From Stercorarius parasiticus (lineage: Eukaryota; Chordata; Aves; Charadriiformes; Stercorariidae): a DNA stretch of 64,000 nt. Shown one piece after another: positions 51,611-64,000 of this stretch. Position 1 is the first letter of the stretch; the number at the start of each line of letters is the position of its first letter. Under the pieces are notes generated by a model, which worked only from the letters and a program-made list of their open reading frames with translations, ran no database searches and was not told the DNA's origin. The stretch is from contig VWZL01000018.1 of the NCBI GenBank assembly GCA_013396915.1, forward strand, positions 104,458 to 168,457, written 5' to 3'. The position numbers and the translations under genes were made by a program.

Positions 51611-54600
51611 AAAACCATCTAATAAAAGTAAGTTCAGTTATTTTCTTTGTCTCTGAGGAAGAAACAAAATGGCTTGCATATTAAGCATTACTCTTACTTT
51701 TCTGTCTTATCCCCGTTACTCTTCTGGGTTAGTCATTACTCTTCTACTTTCCACTGCATAAGAAGAAACATTTCTGTTTCTAATTACATCAAAATTTATA
51801 TCCATCATAACTGATTAGGGTTTAGACCCTGAAGAGACTTCTAGGCAGCTTAAAAACTCTACTAAACCTCCACCACTTTTGTTGATGGGCAAGTGTCAAT
51901 CTTCTGCTAGGTATTTCTGATTATGTAAAAGTTGGTCTTTTTGACAATAAACATATATGATGATTAATTAAAATTCAAATGAAGTCTATTAAACAAAATC
52001 CTATGAATCTTATTTTCACTACTATTGATTTTATTTCAGATTCAGTGACAGAAGTCACTGGATATGGTTCAGAAACAATTGCAACATTACATTTGTAAGT
52101 ATCTTGGTATTAAACACATTTTAAATAAGTAGTTATTACTATATTGAAATACATTATCACCTCATATATTTGGTAGGTAAATTCTACTCCATTTGACAGG
52201 TAGTTCTATTTAAAATGAGACTGGCTTGTTACTTTTTTTTCTTTCCTTTTTTTTTTTCTTTTTTTTTTTTGTTTTAATTAAACTTCCAAGGAAAACCAGC
52301 TGAAATCAGATACTGAAAATGAGTCCAAGAAATGAAAAAGTCAATGAATACTTGCAAGGAAGGACAGCTATCAGTTTCTACAGTGTCATTTGGCTTCAGT
52401 CTTCTCTTCTACATGGCACACATCATTTAATACTCTAGGAAATACATATGGTCACTGTGCAAGTTATCTTTCACTTCAATGTAAATGTGGCGTTCACATA
52501 TTAAGCCCTATTTTCAACAGTAGTGTAACATCCATTAGCAATTCAGGGTAATGTTTTCCTGTGCTTGTTCTGTGCAAGCTGGAGAAATAAACTCAAAATC
52601 TATTTTAAAGTATTAGATCAGTTCATAGTTTGTATCTTTGATTTTTTTTTCAGGCTTACACCAGGAAAAACATATATTCAAATTGATGATATAATACAGA
52701 GCTCAATTCTGAGTACTAGCTCTGTTTTATCAGTTCCTCTGACTTTTGTGCATGGAGCATTTGGATATTTTCTATTGTCTTCATTGTTCAGTAGAAAAAT
52801 ATTTGCATACCGTGAGTCTAAATATTGAATGACAGGAATCTCACAGGCTAAAGCTAATTCTTTGATAGGCATGTTTGCCAGAATTTGAAATCCTAACAAA
52901 AAACTTGTAGCAGATCTGTTTTTTTGAAGTACACATAGGTCAAATTCTGCAGTCTTAACTTAATAGCAAATTGCAATAAATATTTCACAGAAGAAAAGGG
53001 ATAGATCTATTTGTGCTACAACACTAATTATATTTTGCTCCTCATTGTGCAGTAAACACATTTTCAGTTAAAATTTTATTTATACTGTAAGTTCTTGTGT
53101 TGTAATTTAGCATTGTACACTGCAGTGTCTAGACTCCTAAATGTTACTGCAGTACCAATAATAATAACAAAAAATAAAGTTAAAGCAACACTTTCCTCCA
53201 TATACATTTTCTTCTGAAAATTAAGCTTTACACATGTCCCAGAAGAAATGATGACATCAATTCAAAAACCAGTACAAATTGTAAACTGACATTCATGTAA
53301 TCTACAAATACATTTTTATTAAAAATTTGTCATGGAAAGGTATGAAAATTGATATAGTACACTACTCACAACAAACTCACAGTTCTTACCAAGCACCAAA
53401 TAATGTGACTTCAGTCAAAATATATAAACTTTCTTGGACAGCACAACCCGATCATAATAAGGAAGGGCTGAGAGTGCGCAGGCGAACAGCACCAACCTCA
53501 TGACATGATGTAGGACACAGTCCATTAGTGACTGCTACTGCAGGAAAAGTAACTTTCTTAATTCCCTTCAAAATCAGGGACTGTACTATTGGGTTCTTCC
53601 TTTCAATGTTGTTACTAGTTTGGAACTTTTAAGCTTTGCAAGGCATCGCTACTTAGCATAACCCCACCAATGGAGCTTTTGATCCTTAATGAAAACAGAC
53701 TTTACTCCTCATGAGAAGTATATATTTTCCTGAGGCAGCTGCACTACATTTTGTCTTAGAAAAAGATCTTTCACTATGTGTCTCTTGCACTTGGGTGCTA
53801 AAATTGAAGACAATGGCAATACAATTAATTTACCTCTATTTTGCAAGACTTCAGTACCAAGAACAATGAAATTATATGAGTACGGGCTGTAAGAAAATTT
53901 CTATAAGCTGCAACCCCATCATACAGCATTGCCATTGCTAGTGACAGGCCTCAGACTTTGTATCAAATTTGCTGCTCCTCAGAACTCAGGTTTGTCAGCC
54001 TTGCTCTGTCTGAACCTGAGCTTTGTTTTAGCTTGTTTAACTATAGCAGCTTTTTTTTTGGTTTGTTTTTTTTTTTTTTGACCAAGAGGCTATGGCTAGT
54101 TTATTTTGCTTATCTTTGTATAGTGCAACCTTAGTTTTATAAGCATAGTAACAATAAATAGTTATTCTGTTTAGAATTAGTTATTTACAAGCAGACAATA
54201 ATGACGTAAGGTAGCCTGGTATGATAGCAGAACCCTTGAGAAGTGGACATGTAGGAGGCTGGAAACTACAGGCATGGGATGACAAAAGATGGGGCAAAGA
54301 CTGGCATGGGAGTAGAGTGTTTCCTTTTTGTCCTTAACAACATTCTGAATTTTAAATAAACAAACAATCAAACAAACAAAAACCAGCTGGCATGCTGGGA
54401 TCTCCGGTCATTGGCTGAAGCTCATACTGCTAGAGTCAACGTATCTTAGTGAGATATATATGTTACTGAAGTCACTTTCAGACTTCACTACAGTCAGTGT
54501 TTTAGGGAACAGAAACTACTTGCAATGAGAATTGGGTCTCCATGCAAATATTTAATTTGTGAAGCTAGAGGCCCTATAGCAACTGTGAATTTTCATGAAG

Positions 54601-57140
54601 ATCCCATTATTTTTAAAGACAGTAATCACTTTTCCCCTGTTTTACTGTAAAACTCAGAGAAGTTTAATTGTATTGTACTGGGACTCAGGAAATTTGCATA
54701 AATGAATTCAGTAATTGCCTGTATTTTTAAACATCTAAAAAAGGTTGGCCTAGGCTAAGTCTTTGAAACAAAGCTTATACAAAATTCAGAAATTATCATG
54801 AAAATTTTCAAGAGGTAGCTTGGATGTGGCCGTGGTATTTTGGGGAAGAAAAAATGTTTAGCTACATGGATGTGAGCATTTCCATTTCCCCTGGCCTTGA
54901 GGCTAGTACAGCCCATTTAATTCACTAACATCAGTGTTGCCCTTTGAAGGTTCTGAAGTCTATGAAAAAGACCAATTCCTATTGTGTTAACTGTATCATA
55001 CAGAGATATGAATTTAAAGTAGATCTGGTAAATACCCAGATAAACATTTCTAAACTTGGAATGGATGATTCTAATCCTTGCATGGAGAAGCAGAAGATAA
55101 ATCTAGCCCTAGAAATGTTACATATTAAGAATTGTTTTGTAAGTGTAAATAGGTTTCTCCTCACCAATACTGTATCACTGCCTTTTCAAGAGAATTATTT
55201 GTCTGACCTAGAAGCATCATAATACAATAAATATTAACAGTGATGATAATAAATAATTTCAATTATATTAGTCTGCATTTTTATAGCAATGTTCATCCTG
55301 AAGCTCACTAAAGCATTCAGATAGAAAATAAGGTATATTGTGTTTTATGGACATGTATTCCATTGCATCAGGTTTGTATACATAACTTTCATGGCTAAAG
55401 TCAAAGTCTTTAATAAAAAGAGATTTACCTTCTCTTATTTTCCAGCATGTTCACAGAAACTGAATTGAGTACCTACAAAACTTAAATACTACTTCTGTAG
55501 CTTGAAACAAAAAGAAAGCTTTCAAGTAAAATTGTAACATATTTACCTACTCTATGAGGAATAATGAGAAATACTATACAGAACACATGAAATTATGTAT
55601 TGATATCTTACTATCTCTCATATCCCGTATCTTGGCTTCTTTCGTAAGTATGCCCTTTAGGATCTGAAATGGAATTTTTCTAAGGAAAAATGAAATAAGA
55701 TTGACAAAATCTACCTTCAGTACCGGTGCATTTACATTCAAGTATTTAAAACAATTTTAAAAGAGATAAGTACCCAATCTGTTGAAAGAGACTTTTTCTA
55801 AGTATCAGTAAAACTATAAATAATGTTTTAGGTTTCTGCATTGCATGCCTGAGTGTGCAGTACCCAATTTTAAGCGTGTGAATAGCCTGAGCATTTTAAG
55901 AATGTGTTAAGACTTGGTGGGTCTTGACTTGAAACCTGAATGTTAACTATATCATAAAAATGTCACTCAGCAGTTGTTCAATTAATAGAACCAGTGTTTA
56001 GGTTCAATGTAGAAAGCCCATTTAATTCATTCTTTCCAGGGAAAGCTATAACATGTACAACCTTGACTTCTATTTTTATTTTTGTCATGAGGGAATCCAT
56101 CAAAGGCACCTCTAAGAATAGGCAACACCTGCTATTCCATCATTAGATGTTGACAAGATTTAGTCTTACAGAGCTGCATATTCTGGCTTTCCATTGATTA
56201 CCCATTTACAGAAGAATTACCTTGATTATTGTTGGAATCGTGAGGTAGGAAGCACTTATATTTCCTCTTTGTTAATTAAATCTGAAATAGTGCAAAATGA
56301 TTTCTCATAGAGAATTACACTTAATAATATATAAAACTCCAGCACTCACAAAAAGAAGTGTTCTATGGCATAATTGTATCTTATTTTTCCCCAAATTAAG
56401 CAAAATAAAATGAAAAGTAGGTGGACACCTAGGCCTTCTTACAGTATGCCTTTTATTCTAAACTACTTTGACATTGTTTAGCTCAATGTTTCAATGTTTC
56501 GACCTTAAACACTGATCTTGATATTAAACACTGCAGTATTAAACATCTATTTTTCTAGATAGTAACCATTTCTGTTATCCACTAAAGGTATATTGATGCC
56601 ATCCTAAATCATCATGCTGTGATACGTTGTGTCTATACATTAAGACAATTTATCATACTCCACTGCAGACATGAAGGCCAAAGATATATTTTCACATATA
56701 TTCAATATGAACGTATTCTGATACCCACAAGTTCCATACAGCATATGTAGTGTCTAAAGCTACCTTGCAGACAACTGCATACGAACATTTGTATTTCCAA
56801 CATACAATTAAAATTTTTGTAAATATTTTTTTCAACCATTAATTCAGTGTTTGCATAAAAGGCCAGCTCCCGAGATTTACAGTCATCTTCTTTTTAAAAA
56901 TGCGACCATGACAGTCTTACCATCAGCTGAAAAGCAGAAACCAAACACTAAAATACCAAACTGCACAATGTATATTTTTGTAATGATACCTCACATATCA
57001 CTACTGTTTGGTTTGCATGGGCTAGATTAGATAAGATGCGGAAAGAAGTTGGGACTTTGTCAGGAAGAAAAAATTCAGAAGGGTATTTGGAGAGTGAGCT
57101 CCCTCCACTCTGAATTCTGCAAACGTGCTTCTCCCATCTG
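51611..57140. other. Long unannotated stretch with T-rich tracts
   Basis: No supported gene. T-rich tracts occur at 52233-52275 and 54051-54079. A small CpG-containing patch near 53460-53500 (gagagtgcgcaggcgaacag) stands out only slightly. The 92-codon frame at 54944-55222 has no recognised motif. Confidence 0.5.
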
Positions 57141-57595
57141 TGTTGGGAGCCTTGTGGAAGACATTGTATTCCACATTGTTAGTGGTCTGTGTCTGCTCTA
57201 TTGGGTGCCATGCTTAGGGCTTGAGTAGCCCATATGTTAGCATAAGCAGCTGCTTTAAGGTAACCTGTCGGCGTGCCCCGTGCCAGCCTGTGCTGTGCTG
57301 GTGATTGTTACAACAGAGATTACGACACAACCTGTCAGGAGATGGTATGTAATTCTGTTTGTTACACAAAATAATAGGCATGACAGCATGGGAGGGAGAA
57401 AAGGATCTCTCCATGGATGGGATCTGCACAGCCTGCTGGAGGAAAATCCACCCATGGTCCATGCTGTATGTGAGAAGGGTTGCCAGCATAGGAGGGATGC
57501 AAGATTTACTCTCTATCTATAGTTGTCTTTATTCTCTCTTATTAAAACATCTATTTTATTACACCATTTGCTATTGGGTCTTTCTTACAGAGATC
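57141..57595 (+). mobile_element. LTR-like block, family unknown
   Basis: A GC-richer block starting TGTTGGGAGCC and ending TTCTTACA. It has a poly(A)-like ATTAAA at 57541-57546 after 'ctctatctatagttgtcttt' and a U5-like T-rich end, a layout that fits a retroviral LTR. Repeated 'ccatgg' and 'ccatgctg'-type motifs occur in the middle. The pentamer ATCTG occurs just before the start and again at about 57603, slightly outside the expected CA end, so a target-site duplication is suggestive but not clean. Overlapping frames of 66-117 codons on both strands are not credible genes. Confidence 0.4.
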
Positions 57596-59949
57596 TGGAA
57601 TGAACTTTGCACAGCCTTACCCCTCCCTGCTCCCACCCTCCCCCTAAGGGCAGAACACCATCCACCCTTATTGCCCTTCTTCCAACATATAGGACTGTAT
57701 AGACCTTTATAAACTTTCACTACCAGATCTTCACTCACACAATTGTACGACCATAATTCTATCCATGTTCATTTGTATTTACATATTTTAATCTTTTTCT
57801 CTATCCATGAACACCACTCAGCTGATGCAGACCACTCAAAACACTTGAGACATCTGTTATATGTGTTTTGTAGCTGCATTTAATGAGGTATTCTATATGC
57901 AACTGAAGAATCAGATTATTAGTTGATACTGTGATATTTCACATTAAGAAGGGATGAGCTGAACTTGCTGTGGATACTGTGACTTCATTGGTTGTTTCCT
58001 GGAATTTTTTTTGTATGTGTGTTAAAAGAGATTCAACTGCATAAACGTATTGCTATTTTCTGCCATTATATGACCTTACGCATACACTTGTGCAAAGACT
58101 CAGACTAGACCGAAAGGTTTTCCTGGTAACTCTGTATCTCTGAATAGGCTTAGAGGTATCCCTTATTGTTTATGAACACCACATATTACTTTCTTGTGTT
58201 GTAAACTCGAGTTTAATAGTGGGTCTTTTTCTTTGTGCTGTCTTTCCCTTTAAGTCTTTGACTACAATTTTCAAGAGACTAATAACATAAAATTGATGAC
58301 TTGGCAGCAGTAGCCTGTGTTTATCCAAGAAGTATGGATTGCTGGGTAGGTTACGTAGACCATAAGCCATATGACAGAGCTCTGTAAACATGTTTAATGG
58401 GGGATTCTCTGATAAAGGAAGTGGAAAGGAACAACCCTTTTTAACCACTTCTAAGAGCTTGCAGAAGAAATCATGTGAGTCAAGTAGAAACCCCTGTCAA
58501 CCAGGTTGTCACAAGAAACTTTGGTTTAATTATGAGCACATCTACTTGCTTATGTGCTTATGTCAGATTCTGAAGTTAGATTACAGTTCTCGTACTTCAG
58601 TAAGAGGTTTGACCTATGCTTTCTCTCTAAGAAGGCAATTTTAGCCATGGAATAAACAGTTCTGCAAGTTCTGGTTCTCAGGACAGGATCCCTGGCACAA
58701 GGCCTTAATGCAATGAATGTGTGGAGAGATCCTTAGACTGATGGACAATCCAAACACTGAAGAGACAAAAAATCAAAGCTCTCATTTTGTTTCTGGATTC
58801 TTTGGCAGCAATCAGATGAATTTCTGCAAGAATCATGTATGAGGGCACCACCAAGAATGGGACAGTATGTTAACTAGAAAATCATTGTTCCCATGTTGTT
58901 CTTTAGTTACAGTTGCTGTTTCAAATTATAGAACAGCAATATAATAGCATCAATATCCTGCGATGTGGAAGCACCTGTGACTGATGAAACCTACATTATG
59001 GACTTAAGTATGTAGGTAATTTCCCACAGTTTGCATCCGCGTGAAAGTTGGTTGATAATTTTGAAATGCAAACAGAATGACCAGATTGCAAATCAATGTT
59101 CTTATGATTTACTGCCCCTAAATAAATAAAAAATAAAAATAATAAAAAAAAAAGGAATTCTAGTCTGTTGTGATAAAAATACTTTACCCAATATCTATCC
59201 TGAAAGGTTGTGTTAGGATACTAAAGGACAGTCTATTGTTTGCATAAGTGGGGAACACAATGGAGTACAAGATAGGCTATGCTTGTAAAGTACAACAGCT
59301 ATTTGTTGCTAACTCCATGTTTCAGTTAGTTCAGATCACTGTTCTAGCAGTAAAAGCTGTCCCATGTGAATTTGTTGCTGAATAGATATTGTATCTCCAG
59401 TTCCTCCTGTATCTGAACCTGGATTGTTTCTGTACAGAAAAATTCTTAAAAAAAAATAAATAATCACACAACCTGAACCATACTCAGTGTAGGAAAGAAG
59501 GCAGGTCAAAATGACAGGGGTTAGAAGCACAGTCTGTGAAGCACAATTGTTCTTCTTGGTTTGTGCTTAATTTCCATATTTGCCATAAACAGTTCTAAGT
59601 TACAAAACTTGCTACTGGTTTTTTGAGAACGCAAAGCCTGAGGCTTGCTGTGCAGGTTTATTTGTAGATGTGGGGTGGGGAGAGCATGTGTATGTATTTT
59701 CTTTTCAATTTTTTTTTTTATTTTTTTATATGTGTTCTTAAACACATAGAAGGGGTAAAAATTTAAAGGTGTTCAGAATGCCAGTGCAGTACAATGTGCA
59801 TGTTTATATAAGTCTCCTGAAAAAAAACACAGAGAGAAAGATAGCTTTGAACCTGGGCTGTCCTAAACAATTTTTCTTTAAGGAAGATAAAATAATGAAA
59901 AATACTTGCTTAAACTGCTGGCCAAACTCTTATTGTTTGTACCACTCCT
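57596..59949. other. Unannotated DNA left of the candidate promoter
   Basis: No supported gene. It has A-rich AAAT/AAAAT tracts at 59120-59153 and a T-rich tract at 59709-59728. Distal regulatory elements could lie here, but nothing identifies them from sequence alone. Confidence 0.45.
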
Positions 59950-60034
59950 GGAAAAGGCCCTGGGGAGCAGCAGCAGAATCTGTGCTATTGATTGGCTGGT
60001 TAAATAGAGGCCTATTAGATTCAGACAGGCTGGA
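59950..60034 (+). promoter_or_regulatory. Candidate TATA-type promoter
   Basis: An inverted CCAAT box (ATTGG, 59991-59995, in gattggctgg) lies immediately upstream of a TATA-like TTAAATAG (60000-60007). A GC-richer flank with CAGCAGCAG (59970-59978) precedes them. If the TATA-like element is used, initiation would fall near 60030. The spacing between the two boxes is tighter than usual. There is no CpG island, which would fit a tissue-restricted promoter. The call depends mainly on the exon-like sequence and splice donor that follow. Confidence 0.4.
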
Positions 60035-60419
60035 TTGATTATACAGCAGCAGAAGGAGCTCAGACTCAGAGCTGAGTGAACGTCAGGGGGAGAGAGAGGG
60101 AAAGCAAGCGAGAGAAAGCGTGCAATAGAGGGAGACTGTACACACTATAGCATCAGTATGTGACTGCTGGTGCCTGATAACACTGATATCAAGCTCCTTC
60201 AGTGGACAACTTGCTGAGCTACCTTTTTTCATTTGCAAGAGGATGCCAGCTCTAAGACAATGCAACTGATAACAGACTGGACATTGGAGTAGTTAATTTT
60301 ACTTATAATTACATCTCATGTTCTGCATCTCTGAAGAAAGGCTTATTACGGAAGACAGAAATTTATCCTGTCCCCTTAGCTCACATAGTACTGGTGACAC
60401 GCAGAGTTTGATCTTCCAG
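60035..60419 (+). other. Candidate first exon (mostly 5' leader) of an unidentified gene
   Basis: The right edge is a consensus splice donor, CAG|GTAAGG, with the exon ending at 60419. The body is less AT-rich than its surroundings and has a purine-rich GAGA/GAAAG stretch (about 60083-60134), common in vertebrate 5' leaders. There are four ATGs: 60158 (followed at once by TGA), 60243 (8 codons then stop), 60260 (10 codons then stop), and 60318, which stays open for 34 codons exactly to the splice donor in phase 0. The first three have A at -3; the fourth has C at -3 and T at +4, a weak context. The open frame may therefore be the start of the protein or only another upstream frame. I do not recognise the peptide. 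The downstream exons lie outside the window, so the gene cannot be named. The left edge is inferred from the promoter. Confidence 0.42.
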
Positions 60420-63400
60420 GTAAGGAAATTATCCTTTGCTTTTCTGATCAGTTAAAAAATGAATTATTCCTTTTGTATGTTCTACGTTAAATACAAGCTT
60501 TAACATCTGTTTATAGAATGCATTTACTGCATTTAAATTTCCTTCACTCACGGATGATATATATGAGATATTATGCACACCCGAAGGCAATTAAGAAAAG
60601 GACATGGTTTTTGCATTGTATTTATCACACTTAACCCTTCAAGGAAATGGGAATGAAGCAGCCAGAAAAGATGATTTCTAAGTACTTCTGTGGTGTTTTA
60701 TTGTAACTTGTCCCGCACATGCGAAGCGGTCTAGAGTAATAACAGCACATAAGATCTCTCATATTATTAATTCATTATTCTACATGTTGTGAAGCCAGGT
60801 ACAGAGAACATTTACCTAGAGGATTTCTTAGTGCTTGTCAGTAGTTTGAAACAGTATCTGTCTTTTGACTGCAAGCTTACAGCTGCTGCGCAAACATGAT
60901 CTGCTTTAAATAATATGGCATTAGACTGCCATCTTTTTATACATACAGTAGTTATTGCTAACATTCTGCCTGCAAAGCAAAGATCAAGGCTTATGACCTG
61001 AAATATGAAACCTAGGGTGTTCTGTAGTGCTGTGCTGCATGTTTGAAGCAGCAATTCCATGGCCTGATTGCCTGTTTTGATATGACATTGACACCACTGT
61101 CTCCTAACTGCCTAGCTCTACATAAACTTTATATTTCCTTCGGCTGTGTTGAAAATGGTTTTGCTGTAATAGGTGATAGGTTGCTGTCATTTTGAAGGTG
61201 ATATAGGCTAAAACTGAAATAACCCAGCTTTTGGTTACGTTGCAAGTCAGGAATTTCATGGACTCGGGGTTTACAGACCGTGGGAGCATAACAGTAAGAC
61301 GACAGCAGTGTCACTTCATTAGTAACACACTCCTTCCAACTGTGATAATCTGCACCACTTTACTCATCAGTTTGTGCACTCTGCTCCTTGTTCCAAACTG
61401 AAAGGAATTTTTCATATACCAGCTATTCCAATTACTCCCTCTGAGTGAAGTAGAGGCATCAGCCTATTAACCCAAGCACTTAAGCACCCAGCCAAGTAGA
61501 ACTTTCCAATGCTTTGTCCTGTTAAGGAACTGCTTATAGTAGACTATTGCTGCTAGACTATGCACCTAAGTGTAATCCATTTTATCCAATGACAAAAATG
61601 TCACACATACAGAAAAGCACTTTCTTCTCTTTCTCTGTTCAGGTATTTTTGGTAAGTTTCTATAAAGCACCATAGTCAAATACTTAGTGAGGTCTCAAAA
61701 TCCCAAATATGAAGTGAAATTCCCACAGTTACCAAAATTATTATTTATAATTTGTAAAAGCCATTATAAATGTTGGGAACTTTGGGCATATATAGATTAT
61801 TTTTTTTTAAACTAACAATAATTTGAAGGGGTGCCTAAGTGACCACATGAACAAAATATGCAAGGCTTAAGAGACAGCTTCATCTTCTGTAATGTGTTAC
61901 ATGAATAAGCACTGGCAAAACAAGAATTAAACTGATGAGCCAAAACCAAAGGCTTACTTAAACTATAGCATCTGTGCTGTTTTATTTCTTTATATTTTCT
62001 CTGTGAATAATGTCTATGTTGTCTTTTATATACAAAATTGATCCACGTCAGCAATTTCAATGTTTCCTTCTGAAATTCTTTCCCTGTAGCAAGAAAATCA
62101 CTTGGGGGCACCTATTGCCACCTTAGCTCTCATTGAGTGGTATCTTACTCCATGAAATATTGCCAGAGGTGAGGACTGCATACATTGACTATGGAGTCAG
62201 TGTTAGAATCTGACCATAAATAACGTAGAGGAACCCTTTACATTTTAATTATCTGACTGAAAATTTTAACAGTAAGACAAAAGCCTGGGTATTGAGAGTT
62301 AGATCTACCAAACGTAGACAGACTTTTATAAGTAGCTAAGATAATTGGATGTCTAATTCACTTTGGTTCCTTACAAAACTCAAGGCCTGTCTCAAAATAT
62401 TTCATGTTCAGTTTGACTTGCAAAAAGAATCTTTTACGTATGTTCAAAAGCTTTCTTACAGGTCTTATTTATCTCTCTCTTTTCTCTCTGAAAAGCCTTA
62501 TTTACTGTAGCTGTGCTCTTTAAATATACCTTATAATTTTTTGATTGGAAATAAAATCAAGTTAATTCTGTGATTTCAAATACAGTGATATGATTCCCTC
62601 CAGATTAGTATCCGTTAGTATTCAGGTTACATCCTAAATAATGCTAAAAAGTATTTCTTTTTGCAAAGGGAATATTCCATTTGAACATTATTTAAAAAAA
62701 AAATAAAAAAAATAAACCCAAGCAATTAGTTAAGCTTATTCTCATGGAATGTTATTAATTTCTGCATTAAAGATTTACAGTGTAAGCATCTTCTTTTGTC
62801 AGATTTAGGAAAAATAACTGAAAAAAAATCAAATTAGAAAGATTTTAAAAGTTTACATATTACAAATTGTGAATTTTCTTTCAAGTCTGTAATGCTGTTA
62901 TTCTGTACCTTTTGCATCACTTTAAACTTATTCAGTTTATCATCTTTTTCTCAAGAAGACGAATCTGGCCTTTTTGAAACTACATTTGCATTGCTTTTCA
63001 ACTTGAACTCACAGAAAGTAAAATTTATTTTTATTTTCCTAGATAACTTGAAGCCATTAGGGGGCTCTTTCTTCCTATGATATCACACTGCAAGTTGCAT
63101 TAAACAGATCTAGCTGGTTACTAGTCTCATTACAAAAAAAAATATCCTGCTTGAATGTATTTATTCTGGGTATAGATCATTTTAATAATACAAAGAAACT
63201 AATAAATCTTTATTGGTGGTTCCCTCTTCCCCCATCCCCCAGGTAATTAGAAGAGGATAGTTCTTCCACTGCCAGTTAGGTGGTTATGTTTTGAAATTAT
63301 CTTGTGCCTCATAAAGGAGAAGCAGGGAACAACATTCAGGAAGAACACAGTACTTTGAAGTAAACTTTGAGGTTACTAAGTCAAGTTAACAGTCAAGTTA

Positions 63401-63891
63401 ACAGGCTGATCAGACTGAATATGAAGCACCACTAATGCCCAAAAGCTTAAATTTACTTATTCCAGTAACTGTGACCAACAGTGCAGCTAGCACTGAAAAA
63501 AACCCACGTGATCCTGTTGAGTAATGTTATATTGTACTGTTAGGAACCTTAAGTATAAAGAACAGACATGTTCTTCACTTACACAGTTTTCTTTCAGAAG
63601 GGCACAGTATGTCACCAGGATTTTTGGATGACAGTTCATTGCACAAAGTGAGACAGAAAGGTAGTTTAAATTCTGCAAATATTTACTCATGTGAGTAGCT
63701 GCCCTGAAGTTATTGTGGACCAAATTGTAATATCATTTGTCCTGCCTATTATGCCTTTAGTAGTTCCTGTAAAATCATTGCACCACTGCAGCTGAAATTA
63801 CTTGTGAAGTTTGTACTGTTGCCTGTGGGACTTAGAAATAACTATTGAATAGCCAAATGCAGATTAAGAAAAAGTAGTACATTCATAGAAT
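60420..63891 (+). other. Presumed start of intron 1; otherwise unannotated
   Basis: If the exon call is right this is intron sequence, beginning GTAAGG. No further exon is supported. An A-rich tract lies at about 62692-62715, and a 12-base unit (agtcaagttaac) is duplicated at 63379-63402. Confidence 0.35.
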
Positions 63892-64000
63892 CATAGAATC
63901 ATAGAATGGTTTGGGTTAGAAGGGACCTTAAAGATCACCTAGTTTCAACACCCCTGACATGGGCAGGGACACCTCCCACTAGACCAGGCTGCTCAAAGCC
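63892..64000 (-). mobile_element. CR1 LINE 3' end, continues past the window
   Basis: It begins with the inverted CR1 terminal repeats (ttcatagaatcatagaatca), followed by 'tggtttgggttagaagggac', 'ccttaaagatcacctagttt' and 'catgggcagggacacctccc'. It is closely similar to 11635-11750 and cut by the window edge. The three clean terminal repeats and few mismatches suggest a younger copy than the others here. Confidence 0.95.

Noticed and set aside
57359..57712. 117-codon plus-strand frame
   Set aside because: It starts inside the LTR-like block and runs out through its 3' end; no protein motif.
1..64000. CRISPR arrays, bacterial operons, tRNA or rRNA genes
   Set aside because: No regularly spaced direct repeats, ribosome-binding/operon structure or tRNA/rRNA landmarks seen; the DNA is vertebrate.

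Overview
The window looks like bird nuclear DNA. It is AT-rich and CpG-poor, with no prokaryotic gene organisation, and its recognisable repeats are avian: several copies of the CR1 LINE (with the typical 'aatcatagaatcatagaatgg' type 3' end when on the minus strand) and LTRs of avian endogenous retroviruses. I cannot name the species. I found no complete protein-coding gene. Almost all open frames of 60-130 codons are chance frames in AT-rich DNA or remnants of CR1 ORF2.

Layout. 1-862: two CR1 fragments head to tail on the minus strand. 1324-2224: a solo LTR with internal tandem repeats. 2225-11634: mostly featureless DNA with an A/T minisatellite. 11635-12003: CR1 (-) with an internal simple-repeat expansion. 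12424-13374: a second LTR (+) from a different family. 15188-15261: a short CR1 3' end (+). 15262-35700: a long stretch with only simple repeats and a short perfect hairpin. 35705-35860: an internal CR1 ORF2 piece (-). 37591-38205: CR1 (-). 43976-44672: a composite in which the 5' part of the same LTR family as at 12.4 kb abuts an inverted CR1 piece and then a direct CR1 3' end. 49590-50470: a long CR1 (+) lacking most of its reverse transcriptase, followed by A/C-rich and AAAAT tracts. 50940-51610 and 57141-57595: GC-richer blocks, probably old or unclassified repeats; the second resembles an LTR. 63892-64000: a CR1 (-) that runs off the end.

The only plausible host-gene signal is at about 59950-60425. 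It has an inverted CCAAT box, a TATA-like TTAAATAG, a purine-rich leader with several short upstream frames, and a consensus splice donor CAG|GTAAGG at 60419/60420. I read it as the promoter and first exon of an unidentified plus-strand gene whose body lies to the right, which would make the first ~60 kb intergenic and 60420-64000 the start of intron 1. This is inference: no downstream exon is in the window.

I found no new multi-gene system. The observations most worth following are the candidate first exon and the twin-priming-like CR1/LTR composite at 44 kb.
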